Shown here: piece after piece, positions 1-8,909 of the stretch | Position numbering within the stretch: the stretch's first letter is position 1 | How the letters are laid out: each line of letters opens with the position of its first letter | From: JALUUH01 sp964636675 | Lineage (GTDB): Bacteria > Pseudomonadota > Gammaproteobacteria > S012-40 | DNA length: 47,942 nucleotides | Direction of reading: 5' to 3' | NCBI GenBank assembly: GCA_964636675.1 | Contig: CAZWUO010000009.1 | Coordinates: 1-47,942 of the forward strand | Position numbers and translations under genes: made by a program | Notes under the pieces: model-generated | The model's input: only the letters and a program-made list of their open reading frames with translations | Databases searched by the model: none | Told to the model about the DNA's origin: nothing

Positions 1-1
1 G

Positions 2-928
2 GTACGCAAAAAGGTAACCCAAGAACTCGGTTTTTTGATTCCTTCCGTGCACATTAGAGACAATCTCGAATTAAACCCGAATACCTATCGGTTAACCCTG
101 CATGGGGTTCCTGTTGGTCAGGCTGATATCTATCCTGATCGTGATATGGCGATCAATCCAGGACAGGTTTTTGGTGAATTAGCCGGAGCACCCGGAAAAG
201 ATCCTGCATTTGGCTTAGATGCGACCTGGATTGAAAAAGGCCAGCGGGATCATGCGCAAACGCTAGGATATACCGTCGTTGATGCGAGTACTGTCATTGC
301 AACGCATCTTAGTCAAATATTGCAATCCCATGCCGCTGAACTACTGGGTCGAGAAGAAGTTCAACAACTCGTGGATAATCTCGCAAAAACATCACCCAAG
401 TTAGTTGATGAAATGTTAACAGACAATTTAACACTTGGCGTGGTACTCAAGGTATTGCAATCCTTACTCGACGAAAAAGTTTCTATTCGCGATATACGCA
501 CGATATCTGCGACCTTGACTGACAACGCCAGTTTTACCAAAGACCCTGAACAGCTTACCGAGTTTGTGCGTGCTCAGATGTCGCGTTCTATCGTACAGGG
601 AATAATTGGTGATGCAGAAGATCTACCCGTAATGACATTGGATCCGACACTGGAACAGTTGTTGCTCCAAACCGTACAGGTCGCAGGTCAGGGCGGTGCG
701 GGATTGGAGCCTGGCCTAGCTGAGAATATCAGCTCGTCATTATCTGCTGCAACAGAGCGTCAAGAAATGGCAGGCCAAGCAGCGATATTACTTGTTGCTC
801 CACAACTGCGAGTTTTGTTGTCAAAATTTTCGCGCCGCTCAATACCGGGTTTATATGTACTTTCGTATAACGAAGTACCCGAAAACAAACAGATTCAGGT
901 TGTTTCAAGTATCGGTCAACAGGCGTAA
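2..928 (+). CDS. flhA: Flagellar export gate protein FlhA, C-terminal part (5' truncated)
   Basis: The frame is open from the first bases of the window, so the gene begins upstream. About 308 residues of a protein usually near 690 are present. They correspond to the cytoplasmic domain of FlhA, the nonameric ring of the flagellar type III export gate that docks chaperone-substrate complexes. Family landmarks are visible: IRDN near the start, then AFGLDATWI, and GYTVVDASTVIATHL, which precedes the helical subdomain. The membrane half and the FHIPEP signature are outside the window. flhF follows after about 120 bp, the usual order in polar-flagellum clusters. The identification is secure; only the 5' end is missing. 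Confidence 0.95.
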   Translation, partial: VRKKVTQELGFLIPSVHIRDNLELNPNTYRLTLHGVPVGQADIYPDRDMAINPGQVFGELAGAPGKDPAFGLDATWIEKGQRDHAQTLGYTVVDASTVIATHLSQILQSHAAELLGREEVQQLVDNLAKTSPKLVDEMLTDNLTLGVVLKVLQSLLDEKVSIRDIRTISATLTDNASFTKDPEQLTEFVRAQMSRSIVQGIIGDAEDLPVMTLDPTLEQLLLQTVQVAGQGGAGLEPGLAENISSSLSAATERQEMAGQAAILLVAPQLRVLLSKFSRRSIPGLYVLSYNEVPENKQIQVVSSIGQQA

Positions 929-1050
929 CAGCCACTTTTTTTAATAAGCAATCTGGGTTTATACGTGTATGCATGGATGGCTATTCATAGTTCAACTTAG
1001 ATGTGTACGTTGGGCGCGGGTTTTATAGTGTTAAATTGAGGTTTTAAAAT

Positions 1051-2556
1051 ATGAAATTAAAACGGTTCACGGCACCCGATATGCGCCAAGCAATAAACAA
1101 AGTGCGTGACCTATTAGGTTCAGAAGCCGTTATATTAACCAATAGACCGGTTGCCAATGGGATAGAAATCATTGCGGCAATTGACTACGATGAGACTTTG
1201 TTTGATGGCGATCCGGCAGACACATATTCTGATCTTGAAATAGAAAATGGTGATGATCTGCTGCCTCAAAAAAATAGACTAACAAAGTCAAAAAAATCAT
1301 CAAAAAACAAAAAATCAGAAAAAAAAGAATTGCTCGATTTGGATGAAATAATATCCTCTCGTGAGAGAGCAGACAAGCTTAAAATAAATAATCGAGATAA
1401 ACTGCCATCCCTAGTGACGACTGAATGGGTTAAGAAATTTAAAACTGAACTTGAAAAACGCGACCTTACGACAAGCAGTTCCTCGAATGAGAGGAATGAG
1501 GATAATGATTTCGTCGCCACGAAAGACTACGCAGAGTACACTCGTGAAAAATCCAAAAAAAAATATGTTTCTAATACACGAAAAAAAAACTCAGTGATCG
1601 ACAAGGAACAGGATACTGATAATAGAGAAGTATTGAGTGAATTGAAAGATCTTCGCTCACTGCTGGAAAGTCAGTTATCAACATTAGCCTGGTCCAATGA
1701 AAACGATCGTTTCCCAAATCGTGTAAAAGCCATGAAATTCCTCTATGAAATGGGAATATCCCCGGTTCAGTGTCGTCATTTATTGAAAAATGTATCTAAG
1801 AACAAAAATTTTGAAAGTGCGTGGAAGGCTATAATTACCACGCTGGTTGCCGAAACGCCCGTTATAGAGCAAGACATTATTAGTGCTGGCGGTGTGATTG
1901 CACTGGTTGGTCCCACCGGGGTAGGTAAAACTACCACTATAGCAAAAATTGCAGCACGTTATGCCTTAACGCATGGGTCACGCGGAATTGCGCTGATTAC
2001 CACGGATAATTATCGCATAGGAGCACAGGAACAATTACGCACTTATGGTCGAATATTAGGTGCACCCGTGCGCATAGCGAATGACGCCAAAGAGTTGCAA
2101 AAGACGCTTAAGTCTTTATACGACAAGCAGCTGATACTTATCGATACTGCTGGCATGAGTCAACGTGATCTTCGTTTAACCGAGCAATTTGCAATGCTTA
2201 ACAAAGGTTCATCATTGGTTAAGTCTTTCTTGGTTTTATCCGCTTCTTCACAACTCAAGGTGTTAGAGGAAACCGTACAAGCGTATAAAAAGGCCGTTCT
2301 CGATGGTTGCATCTTTACCAAGATAGATGAAAGTGGAAACTTTGGTGGCGCCTTATCCACCGCAATAAGTCATCGATTACCTATTGCATATATAAGTGAT
2401 GGACAAAGAGTACCCGAGGATTTGCATCGAGCACGCAGTATTAATTTAGTGAAAATCGCTGTATCGATGTTGAAAAAGGCCGATTTAAGAGTCGATGATG
2501 AAGAAATCGAAATCGCATTTGGGAGTCTTGTTGCGCTTGATATCGCAGAACTCTAA
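1051..2556 (+). CDS. flhF: Flagellar biosynthesis SRP-like GTPase FlhF
   Basis: FlhF is a signal-recognition-particle-family GTPase that marks the cell pole where a new flagellum is built. The 501-residue product opens with the conserved MKLKRFTAPDMRQAI segment. A long, lysine- and charge-rich linker follows (about residues 75-200), then the NG domain. The P-loop GPTGVGKTT is at residues 287-295, followed by TTDNYRIGAQEQL, the DTAG motif and FTKIDE. The ATG at 1051 gives the family's normal N-terminus. flhG overlaps or abuts the 3' end, as in Vibrio and Pseudomonas, where FlhG stimulates the FlhF GTPase to control flagellar number. The linker is unusually lysine-rich but in frame. Confidence 0.97.
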   Translation: MKLKRFTAPDMRQAINKVRDLLGSEAVILTNRPVANGIEIIAAIDYDETLFDGDPADTYSDLEIENGDDLLPQKNRLTKSKKSSKNKKSEKKELLDLDEIISSRERADKLKINNRDKLPSLVTTEWVKKFKTELEKRDLTTSSSSNERNEDNDFVATKDYAEYTREKSKKKYVSNTRKKNSVIDKEQDTDNREVLSELKDLRSLLESQLSTLAWSNENDRFPNRVKAMKFLYEMGISPVQCRHLLKNVSKNKNFESAWKAIITTLVAETPVIEQDIISAGGVIALVGPTGVGKTTTIAKIAARYALTHGSRGIALITTDNYRIGAQEQLRTYGRILGAPVRIANDAKELQKTLKSLYDKQLILIDTAGMSQRDLRLTEQFAMLNKGSSLVKSFLVLSASSQLKVLEETVQAYKKAVLDGCIFTKIDESGNFGGALSTAISHRLPIAYISDGQRVPEDLHRARSINLVKIAVSMLKKADLRVDDEEIEIAFGSLVALDIAEL

Positions 2557-3424
2557 TTTCGATCAAGCATCTGGTTTGCGTCAGATGAGCCAGCCGAAAC
2601 CCGTGCGAGTCATTGCTATTACCAGTGGCAAGGGGGGCGTTGGTAAATCAAATATTAGTGTCAATCTTGCAACCGCAATGAGTAAGAATGGACACCAAGT
2701 CATGGTCATGGATGCCGATCTAGGAATGGCAAATATCGATATCCTACTGGGTTTAAACCCTATTTATAACCTGTCTCATGTCGTTAGAGGAGAACGCAGT
2801 ATTACCGAAGTCATCGTGCCTGGCCCTGCAGGGATACATATCGTACCAGCGGCTTCAGGTACTCAGTATATGGCTGAACTCAGTGTTGCTGAACATGCGG
2901 GCTTAGTCAATGCATTTAGTGAAATAAGCCAGATGCTCGATGTGTTGATTATCGATACTGCTGCTGGAATATCATCTAGCGTTGTTAGTTTTTGTCAGGC
3001 TGCACAAGAAGTGCTGGTGGTTGTATGTGATGAACCTGCGTCGATCACGGATGCTTACGCGCTCATTAAATTATTAAGTCGTGAGCACGGGGTGTCACGT
3101 TTTCATGTGATTGCAAATATGACAACCAGTGTTCAGGAAGGCCGTGAATTGTTCGAGAAACTCAACAAGGTGTCAAATCGGTTTCTAGATACTACATTAA
3201 CATTTTTAGGGGTATTGCCCTATGATGAGTATCTAAAAAAAGCCGTGCAAAAACAAAAGACTGTTGTCGAAGCCTACCCAAGATGTCGATCTGCAATTGC
3301 ATTTAAGAATTTTGCCCAGAAAGCCGATAAGTGGCCTATGCCCAGTTTGGCGAGTGGGCAATTAGAATTTTTTGTTGAAAGATTGATTCTCGCTAGTCAG
3401 AACTATTCGGAGGCTACAGCATGA
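2531..3424 (+). CDS. flhG: Flagellar number regulator FlhG/FleN (MinD-like ATPase)
   Basis: This is a MinD/ParA-type ATPase that limits the number of polar flagella together with FlhF. The Walker A variant GKGGVGKSN, VMDADLGMANIDILLGL and the IDTAAG switch region are present, and PAASGTQYMAEL matches FleN. The start is uncertain. An ATG at 2495 would overlap flhF by 62 nt and add 12 residues not expected in the family. A TTG at 2531 sits 5 nt after a GGGAG and begins a few residues before the conserved DQASGLR segment, so I chose it. fliA starts inside the stop codon (ATGA overlap), so the two genes are probably translationally coupled. Confidence 0.93.
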   Translation: MRLISQNSNFDQASGLRQMSQPKPVRVIAITSGKGGVGKSNISVNLATAMSKNGHQVMVMDADLGMANIDILLGLNPIYNLSHVVRGERSITEVIVPGPAGIHIVPAASGTQYMAELSVAEHAGLVNAFSEISQMLDVLIIDTAAGISSSVVSFCQAAQEVLVVVCDEPASITDAYALIKLLSREHGVSRFHVIANMTTSVQEGRELFEKLNKVSNRFLDTTLTFLGVLPYDEYLKKAVQKQKTVVEAYPRCRSAIAFKNFAQKADKWPMPSLASGQLEFFVERLILASQNYSEATA

Positions 3425-4155
3425 ACGGACTCGCTGCATACGAACAGGCAAATCAAAAGCTGTCTGAGCAGGAAACTGTTACCAAACATGCACCATTGGT
3501 AAAACGCATAGCCTATCATCTGATTAGTCGACTACCGCCCAGTGTACAGCCCGATGATTTGATTCAAGCAGGCATGATTGGTTTGCTCGAAGCCGCACGT
3601 AACTACGATTCTACCCAAGGAGCGAGTTTTGAAACCTATGCCGGTATACGCATTCGTGGTGCTATGTTGGATGAAATTAGGCGTAGCGATTGGGCACCGC
3701 GTTCAGTGCATAAAAAGGCACGAATGATTGCCGAGGCCGTACGCGCCATTGAAAATCAAACTGGTCGAGATGCGCGCGATCACGAGGTTGCAAAACAACT
3801 CGAGTTGTCCATCCATGACTATCATCAGCTATTGCAGTCGGCAAGCGGTTATCGAGTCATGAGTTTTGATGATGTATCTTCTACTGAGGAAAGTTTCACG
3901 GAAAAAATTGTTGATCGCGAAGATACTCCTCTTGATGGTCTGCAAAAAGCAGATTTCAAACGGGTTCTTGCTGATGCGGTTGCGAGTCTTCCTGAACGTG
4001 AGAGACTGGTCATGGCTTTATATTATGACGAAGAATTAAATCTTCGTGAAATAGGCAGTGTGTTAGGTGTCAGTGAGTCTCGGGTATGTCAAATTCATAG
4101 CCAGGCAGTTATTCGTTTGCAAACGCGGATTGAAGGTTATGAAGAAGAATTGTAA
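3421..4155 (+). CDS. fliA: RNA polymerase sigma factor for flagellar operons (sigma-28)
   Basis: FliA directs RNA polymerase to late flagellar and chemotaxis promoters. The 244-residue length is typical. Region 2 is recognisable from LVKRIAYHLISRLPPSVQPDDLIQAG, GASFETYAGIRIRGAMLDEIR and the WAPRSVHKKAR segment. Region 4 near the C-terminus contains LPERERLVMALYY and the helix-turn-helix LREIGSVLGVSESRVCQIH. It shares a 4-nt ATGA overlap with flhG and is followed by cheY, the standard order. A possible target site lies upstream of cheW in this same window (10473-10499). Confidence 0.97.
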   Translation: MNGLAAYEQANQKLSEQETVTKHAPLVKRIAYHLISRLPPSVQPDDLIQAGMIGLLEAARNYDSTQGASFETYAGIRIRGAMLDEIRRSDWAPRSVHKKARMIAEAVRAIENQTGRDARDHEVAKQLELSIHDYHQLLQSASGYRVMSFDDVSSTEESFTEKIVDREDTPLDGLQKADFKRVLADAVASLPERERLVMALYYDEELNLREIGSVLGVSESRVCQIHSQAVIRLQTRIEGYEEEL

Positions 4156-4184
4156 CGGAATTCGAATAGAAACAGGAGGCTATT

Positions 4185-4568
4185 TTGGATAAGAATATGA
4201 AAATCCTTGTGGTAGACGACTTTTCTACCATGCGTAGAATTATCAAGAACCTACTACGGGATCTCGGATATAACAATACGTCTGAAGCGGATGATGGCGC
4301 AACTGCATTACCCATGTTAAAAGCCGGCACATTTGATTTCTTAGTCACTGATTGGAATATGCCGGGTATGTCTGGAATAGAGTTGCTCAAAGAGGTTAGG
4401 AAAACACCGGAGATAGCAGATATACCGGTATTAATGGTAACCGCTGAGCAGAAACGTGAGCAAATAGTTGAAGCAGCACAAGCAGGGGTTAATGGGTATG
4501 TTGTGAAACCATTTACTGCAACGACCTTAAAAGAAAAAATCGATAAGATTTTTGAGCGCATAGAATAA
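4185..4568 (+). CDS. cheY: Chemotaxis response regulator CheY
   Basis: CheY is a single receiver domain that carries the signal from CheA to the flagellar switch. The acidic pocket VVDDF (D11, D12), the phosphoacceptor D56 in VTDWNMPG, the conserved Thr in MVTAE and the Lys in VVKPF are all present. A TTG start at 4185 is preceded by a perfect AGGAGG 5 nt upstream. The next ATG (4197) would be too far from that ribosome site, so the TTG is preferred. The 127-residue length is normal. It is followed by its phosphatase gene cheZ. Confidence 0.97.
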   Translation: MDKNMKILVVDDFSTMRRIIKNLLRDLGYNNTSEADDGATALPMLKAGTFDFLVTDWNMPGMSGIELLKEVRKTPEIADIPVLMVTAEQKREQIVEAAQAGVNGYVVKPFTATTLKEKIDKIFERIE

Positions 4569-4600
4569 GAAAATTCAGCAAATGATCCCTAGGATTATGA

Positions 4601-5338
4601 ATGAAAACTCCTATACCTAATAAAGAAGAACTGCTGGATTTAGCACGTTCTTATGTAAGTGCTCTAGAAGAAGATGATGAAACGGAGGCTGAGCGTTTTC
4701 TTGCAGAGATATCGAGTAAAAGTGAGTCAAAATTGTATGTGGAACTCGGAAAACTAACCCGTGAATTTCATGATGCTTTGAACAGTTTCAAATTCGATGA
4801 CCGAATGTCAAATATTGCTGCATCAGAGATCCCAGATGCTAAAGAACGCCTAAATTTTGTCATTACAAAAACCGAAGATGCAGCCCACAAAACCCTAGAT
4901 GAATTGGAGTTAGTATCACCACTAATCAATGAAATCGGCAAACGCTCGGCTGATTTTTCAAGTCAGTGGGAACGTTTTACCCGACGTGAATCTACACCCG
5001 AAGAATTTCGTGCATTGAGTAAAAATCTACAGGCTTTTTTTGATGATACCGATGCGCAAATGAAGTCAATTCAAGAAAAATTAAACCAGGTGGTTTTGGC
5101 CCAAGATTTTCAAGATATTACCGGACAAATTATCAAGAGAGTCATTTCCTTAGTGAGTGAGTTAGAAACTAGTTTAGTTAAATTGGTTCGGCTGGGAAGC
5201 AATTTGGAGTCAGATAACCTAAAGACTGAAAGCAAAGGAGAAAAGCTGGCAGGGCCGCAAATACCGGGCCTGGAATCCGATTCGGCGCTTTCTGGACAGG
5301 ATGAGGTAGATGATCTTTTATCTAGCTTAGGGTTTTAG
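4601..5338 (+). CDS. cheZ: CheY-phosphate phosphatase CheZ
   Basis: CheZ speeds dephosphorylation of CheY-P and so ends the signal. The 245-residue product is mostly helical. It contains the catalytic segment QDFQDITGQIIKRV, with the Asp and Gln equivalent to E. coli D143 and Q147. A variable linker follows, ending in a CheY-binding tail QDEVDDLLSSLGF at the extreme C-terminus. The gene lies 32 bp after cheY and 11 bp before cheA, consistent with one operon. CheZ restricts the organism to the beta/gamma type of chemotaxis pathway. Confidence 0.96.
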   Translation: MKTPIPNKEELLDLARSYVSALEEDDETEAERFLAEISSKSESKLYVELGKLTREFHDALNSFKFDDRMSNIAASEIPDAKERLNFVITKTEDAAHKTLDELELVSPLINEIGKRSADFSSQWERFTRRESTPEEFRALSKNLQAFFDDTDAQMKSIQEKLNQVVLAQDFQDITGQIIKRVISLVSELETSLVKLVRLGSNLESDNLKTESKGEKLAGPQIPGLESDSALSGQDEVDDLLSSLGF

Positions 5339-5349
5339 GGACATCATTC

Positions 5350-7695
5350 ATGGAATTTGAGGATGAAGAGCTACTCCAGGATTTTCTCATTGAAGCGGGA
5401 GAAATTCTCGAGCAACTTGGCGAGCAACTTGTCGAGCTTGAGAATAGGGTGGACGATTCTGATTTGCTCAACGCTGTTTTTCGCGGTTTTCATACGATTA
5501 AGGGCGGCGCGAGTTTCTTAAGTCTTGATGGACTTGTGGGGGTCTGTCACGTTTCCGAAGACGTTTTCAATTTATTACGCAATGGAGAACGTTGCGTTGA
5601 TTCAAATCTGATGGATGTATTCTTTCAGGTTCTCGATGTATTAAATGCCATGTTTGACTCCTTGCGCAAGAGAGATGAGCCTGAACATGCATCTCCTGAA
5701 CTCATTGCAAAACTCAAGGCGATACACGCGGGTGAGGCATTCGTTGTCCCAGATGATTCGCTTTCCCCTGATTCTCAATTGCAACAAGACACCCAGCAAG
5801 AGAGTACAGAAAATCCAAGCGAGCCAGACAAAGAAGATTTGGCGGACAAAGAATTCGAAGAATTACTTGATGTGCTTGATGATGCTGAGCAAAGTAATCA
5901 GATTTCAAGCGCCGATAATGTAGGGGCTACAGTCAAAAAAGGGGGTAATAACAACGGAGTTGACGACTCCGATGATGTTATTTCTGAAGATGAGTTTGAT
6001 CAATTACTCGACAATCTGCACGGTGAGGGCAAGGGGCCCGGATCGACTGAAAGTGCAAACCAGGAGCAGCCAGAGCCTGCATCGCCGGGTGACAAGCAAG
6101 AAGACGAAATTACTGAGCAAGAATTCGAAAAGCTACTTGATGATTTACACGGAGAAGGTAAACATTCTTCACGTGGAGAAAAAATAACGAGTACGCAAAA
6201 AAAAGAAGCAATAGATAATGTTTCAGCGCAAAGCGATGAAATTAATGATGAAGAATTTGATCAACTATTAGATGAGATTCACGGCAAGGGAAAACATAAA
6301 AAAAGTACGCAACAAAAAAATACGGTAAGTCCTGATACACCAATATCCAATCAGATACCTGAGAAAAAACCTGAGACTCCGGAAAAAACAAAATCAACAG
6401 TAAAGCTAGCGGATGCCAAAGAAGACCCCGTTACCCTGCAAAAAAATAACACCAAATCGGTTGTACATAATGCCACCGCGGATGCGGACAATGCAAAAAA
6501 ACGACCGACTGAAAAAAAAGAAGCACCGGTTGTTGAGTCTACAGTGCGGGTAGATACAAAACGACTTGATGACATAATGAACATGGTCGGTGAACTCGTG
6601 TTAGCACGTAATCGGTTGGTAACATTACAGTCTTCAATGGTGAAAGAAAATGATGAAATGTCTCAGGCTATTGCAAATCTAGATTTAGTAACTGGAGACT
6701 TACAGTCTGCGGTTATGAAGACACGAATGCAGCCAATAAAAAAGGTATTTGGGCGTTTTCCACGGGTTGTACGAGATCTGGCGAGAAGTCTCAAAAAAGA
6801 AGTTCAGTTGGATCTTGTTGGTGAGGAGACCGATTTAGATAAAAATTTGGTAGAAGCACTTGCTGATCCGCTTGTCCATCTGGTGCGAAATTCAGTCGAT
6901 CATGGAATCGAAATGCCAGATGTCCGCGAGGCTGCGGGTAAGCCAAGAGAGGGAAAAGTTATTTTGGCAGCAGAACAAGAAGGTGATCATATTCTATTAA
7001 GTATTACCGATGACGGTGCGGGAATGGATCCCAATAAACTGCGAAAGATCGTCGTCGAAAAAGGTGTAATGGATGAAGAGTCGGCGTCGCGTTTAGATGA
7101 TAAAGAGGCATTCAATCTCATTTTTGCTCCTGGATTTTCAACCAAAACAGAAATCTCAGATGTATCTGGTCGTGGTGTTGGGATGGACGTTGTTAAAACA
7201 AGTATTGTTAAGCTTAATGGGGCCATCGATATCGAGTCGACCATTGGAAAGGGAACCCGCTTGGTTATCAAGGTTCCGTTAACCTTGGCGATTATGCCTA
7301 CGTTAATGGTTAGGCTAGGTAACCAAACTTTTGCTTTGCCCTTGGTGAGTGTTAGCGAAATATTTAATTTGGATTTATCAAATACTAATCTAATGGATGG
7401 TCAGGAGATTATCATGTTACGTGATAGACCTCTGCCGATATATTTCTTGGCTGATTGGCTGATCCAAAACAACGCTGCGGAGCACCCCAAGGCTGGGCAT
7501 GTCGTCGTGGTTTCGATAGGTAATCAGAAAGTGGGTTTTGTGGTAGAGCATTTAATTGGACAGGAAGAAGTCGTCATTAAACCTTTGGGTGCATTATTAC
7601 AAGGAACACAGGGATTAGCAGGTGCAACGATTACGGGTGACGGACGAATTGCTTTAATCTTGGATATACCAAGTTTGGTTAAAGCATATTCTTAA
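5350..7695 (+). CDS. cheA: Chemotaxis sensor histidine kinase CheA
   Basis: CheA is the receptor-coupled kinase that phosphorylates CheY and CheB. The P1 domain carries the phosphorylated His48 in FHTIKGGA. A 270-residue acidic, low-complexity linker follows in place of a recognisable P2 domain. It contains four spaced copies of an EFdqLLDdlHGeGK-like motif (about residues 165-178, 211-227, 254-270, 297-313). The dimerisation domain starts at VRVDTKRLDDIMNMVGEL. ATPase boxes are VRNSVDHGIE, DDGAGMD, FAPGFSTK and GRGVGMDVV. The C-terminal P5 CheW-like domain completes the protein. At 781 residues it is longer than the E. coli protein because of the linker. Confidence 0.97.
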   Translation: MEFEDEELLQDFLIEAGEILEQLGEQLVELENRVDDSDLLNAVFRGFHTIKGGASFLSLDGLVGVCHVSEDVFNLLRNGERCVDSNLMDVFFQVLDVLNAMFDSLRKRDEPEHASPELIAKLKAIHAGEAFVVPDDSLSPDSQLQQDTQQESTENPSEPDKEDLADKEFEELLDVLDDAEQSNQISSADNVGATVKKGGNNNGVDDSDDVISEDEFDQLLDNLHGEGKGPGSTESANQEQPEPASPGDKQEDEITEQEFEKLLDDLHGEGKHSSRGEKITSTQKKEAIDNVSAQSDEINDEEFDQLLDEIHGKGKHKKSTQQKNTVSPDTPISNQIPEKKPETPEKTKSTVKLADAKEDPVTLQKNNTKSVVHNATADADNAKKRPTEKKEAPVVESTVRVDTKRLDDIMNMVGELVLARNRLVTLQSSMVKENDEMSQAIANLDLVTGDLQSAVMKTRMQPIKKVFGRFPRVVRDLARSLKKEVQLDLVGEETDLDKNLVEALADPLVHLVRNSVDHGIEMPDVREAAGKPREGKVILAAEQEGDHILLSITDDGAGMDPNKLRKIVVEKGVMDEESASRLDDKEAFNLIFAPGFSTKTEISDVSGRGVGMDVVKTSIVKLNGAIDIESTIGKGTRLVIKVPLTLAIMPTLMVRLGNQTFALPLVSVSEIFNLDLSNTNLMDGQEIIMLRDRPLPIYFLADWLIQNNAAEHPKAGHVVVVSIGNQKVGFVVEHLIGQEEVVIKPLGALLQGTQGLAGATITGDGRIALILDIPSLVKAYS

Positions 7696-7711
7696 GTAAA
7701 AGGAGTATTCC

Positions 7712-8782
7712 ATGCCCGTGCGAGTTCTTGTTGTCGATGATTCAAGGTTTTTTCGACGACAAATTACTAAAATTATTGAAGAAGAGGCTCAGTTTAAGGT
7801 GATCGGAGTCGCTGCGGATGGCAAAGAGGCCGTTGCAAAAACGGTAGCGCTAAAACCAGACGTGATTACGATGGATGTAGAGATGCCAGTGATGAATGGA
7901 ATTTCCGCAACGCGTGAAATAATGACGTGTTGTCCTACACCTATCCTAATGTTCTCATCACTTACCCATGATGGCGCTAAATCAACCTTGGATGCCTTAG
8001 AGGCAGGTGCCGTCGATTTTTTACCCAAACGCTTTGAAGATATAGCGCATAATAAACAAGAAGCAAAGATTCTCCTCAGAAAACGCTTACTGATGCTTGC
8101 CAAGCGAAATAATAATTCAAGTATTATGACTGCGATATCGAGCGAGAAAAAACGTGAAAATTTTCAACAGCTAGATCCTTTGTCGGATGTTGCGCGCAAA
8201 TTATCGAACAAGCTCGAAATCTTAGTTATTGGTACCTCAACCGGTGGTCCGGTGGCGCTTCAAAAAGTAATAACCCAGTTGCCCGCAGATTTTCCACTCC
8301 CCATTTTACTGGTGCAACATATGCCTGGGACGTTTACGCCGACGTTTGCCAAGAGACTCGATCAGCTTTGTATGATTACGGTAACCGAAGCGAATGATGG
8401 AGATCAACTTGAGTCCGCTCACGCTTATCTCGCACCGGGTGGTCAACAAATGATGGTCACAAAACAAGGAGATATCGGTATTCTGCAAGTAGCGGAAAGT
8501 AATATGGGTGAAACTTATAAACCTAGTATTGATATTACATTTAGCTCGGTTGCAAATTCTTATGGTGGAGATGTATTAGCAATAATACTCACAGGGATGG
8601 GCAATGACGGTAGAGAAGGTAGTCGTGCGTTGAAACAAAAAGGGGCGAGTATTTGGGCGCAAGATGAAGCTACCAGTGTGATCTACGGAATGCCTGCCGC
8701 GATAGTTGATGCGGGGCTGGCAGATGAGATATTGGCAATTTCAGATATTGCTTCGAGGATTGCGCGTGAGGTTTATTCTTGA
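7712..8782 (+). CDS. cheB: Protein-glutamate methylesterase/deamidase CheB
   Basis: CheB removes methyl groups from chemoreceptors and resets sensitivity. The N-terminal receiver domain has VVDDS and the phosphoacceptor Asp55 in TMDVEMPVMNG. The C-terminal esterase has catalytic Ser176 in GTSTGGP, the His in QHMPGTFT and the Asp in GMGNDG. A ribosome site (AAAGGAG) lies just upstream of the ATG. In Pseudomonas, motC and motD follow cheB; here the next gene is parC, as in Vibrio. No CheR is in the window, so the methyltransferase must be elsewhere. Confidence 0.96.
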   Translation: MPVRVLVVDDSRFFRRQITKIIEEEAQFKVIGVAADGKEAVAKTVALKPDVITMDVEMPVMNGISATREIMTCCPTPILMFSSLTHDGAKSTLDALEAGAVDFLPKRFEDIAHNKQEAKILLRKRLLMLAKRNNNSSIMTAISSEKKRENFQQLDPLSDVARKLSNKLEILVIGTSTGGPVALQKVITQLPADFPLPILLVQHMPGTFTPTFAKRLDQLCMITVTEANDGDQLESAHAYLAPGGQQMMVTKQGDIGILQVAESNMGETYKPSIDITFSSVANSYGGDVLAIILTGMGNDGREGSRALKQKGASIWAQDEATSVIYGMPAAIVDAGLADEILAISDIASRIAREVYS

Positions 8783-8909
8783 GACCCAATCTCCAAATGT
8801 TTGGTGGCATTTAGCATGCATAATTTTATGCTTAAGGATCTCGGCAGAAGTCCGACAGCGTTTTTTTATAACCCTTAAGTATGTTCCCTAGGGAATCTGG
8901 AGTTGAGCC

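Noticed and set aside
8783..8909. FliA promoter before parC (TAAG ... CCGACAG)
   Set aside because: The spacing is wrong for sigma-28 and the -10 half matches poorly.
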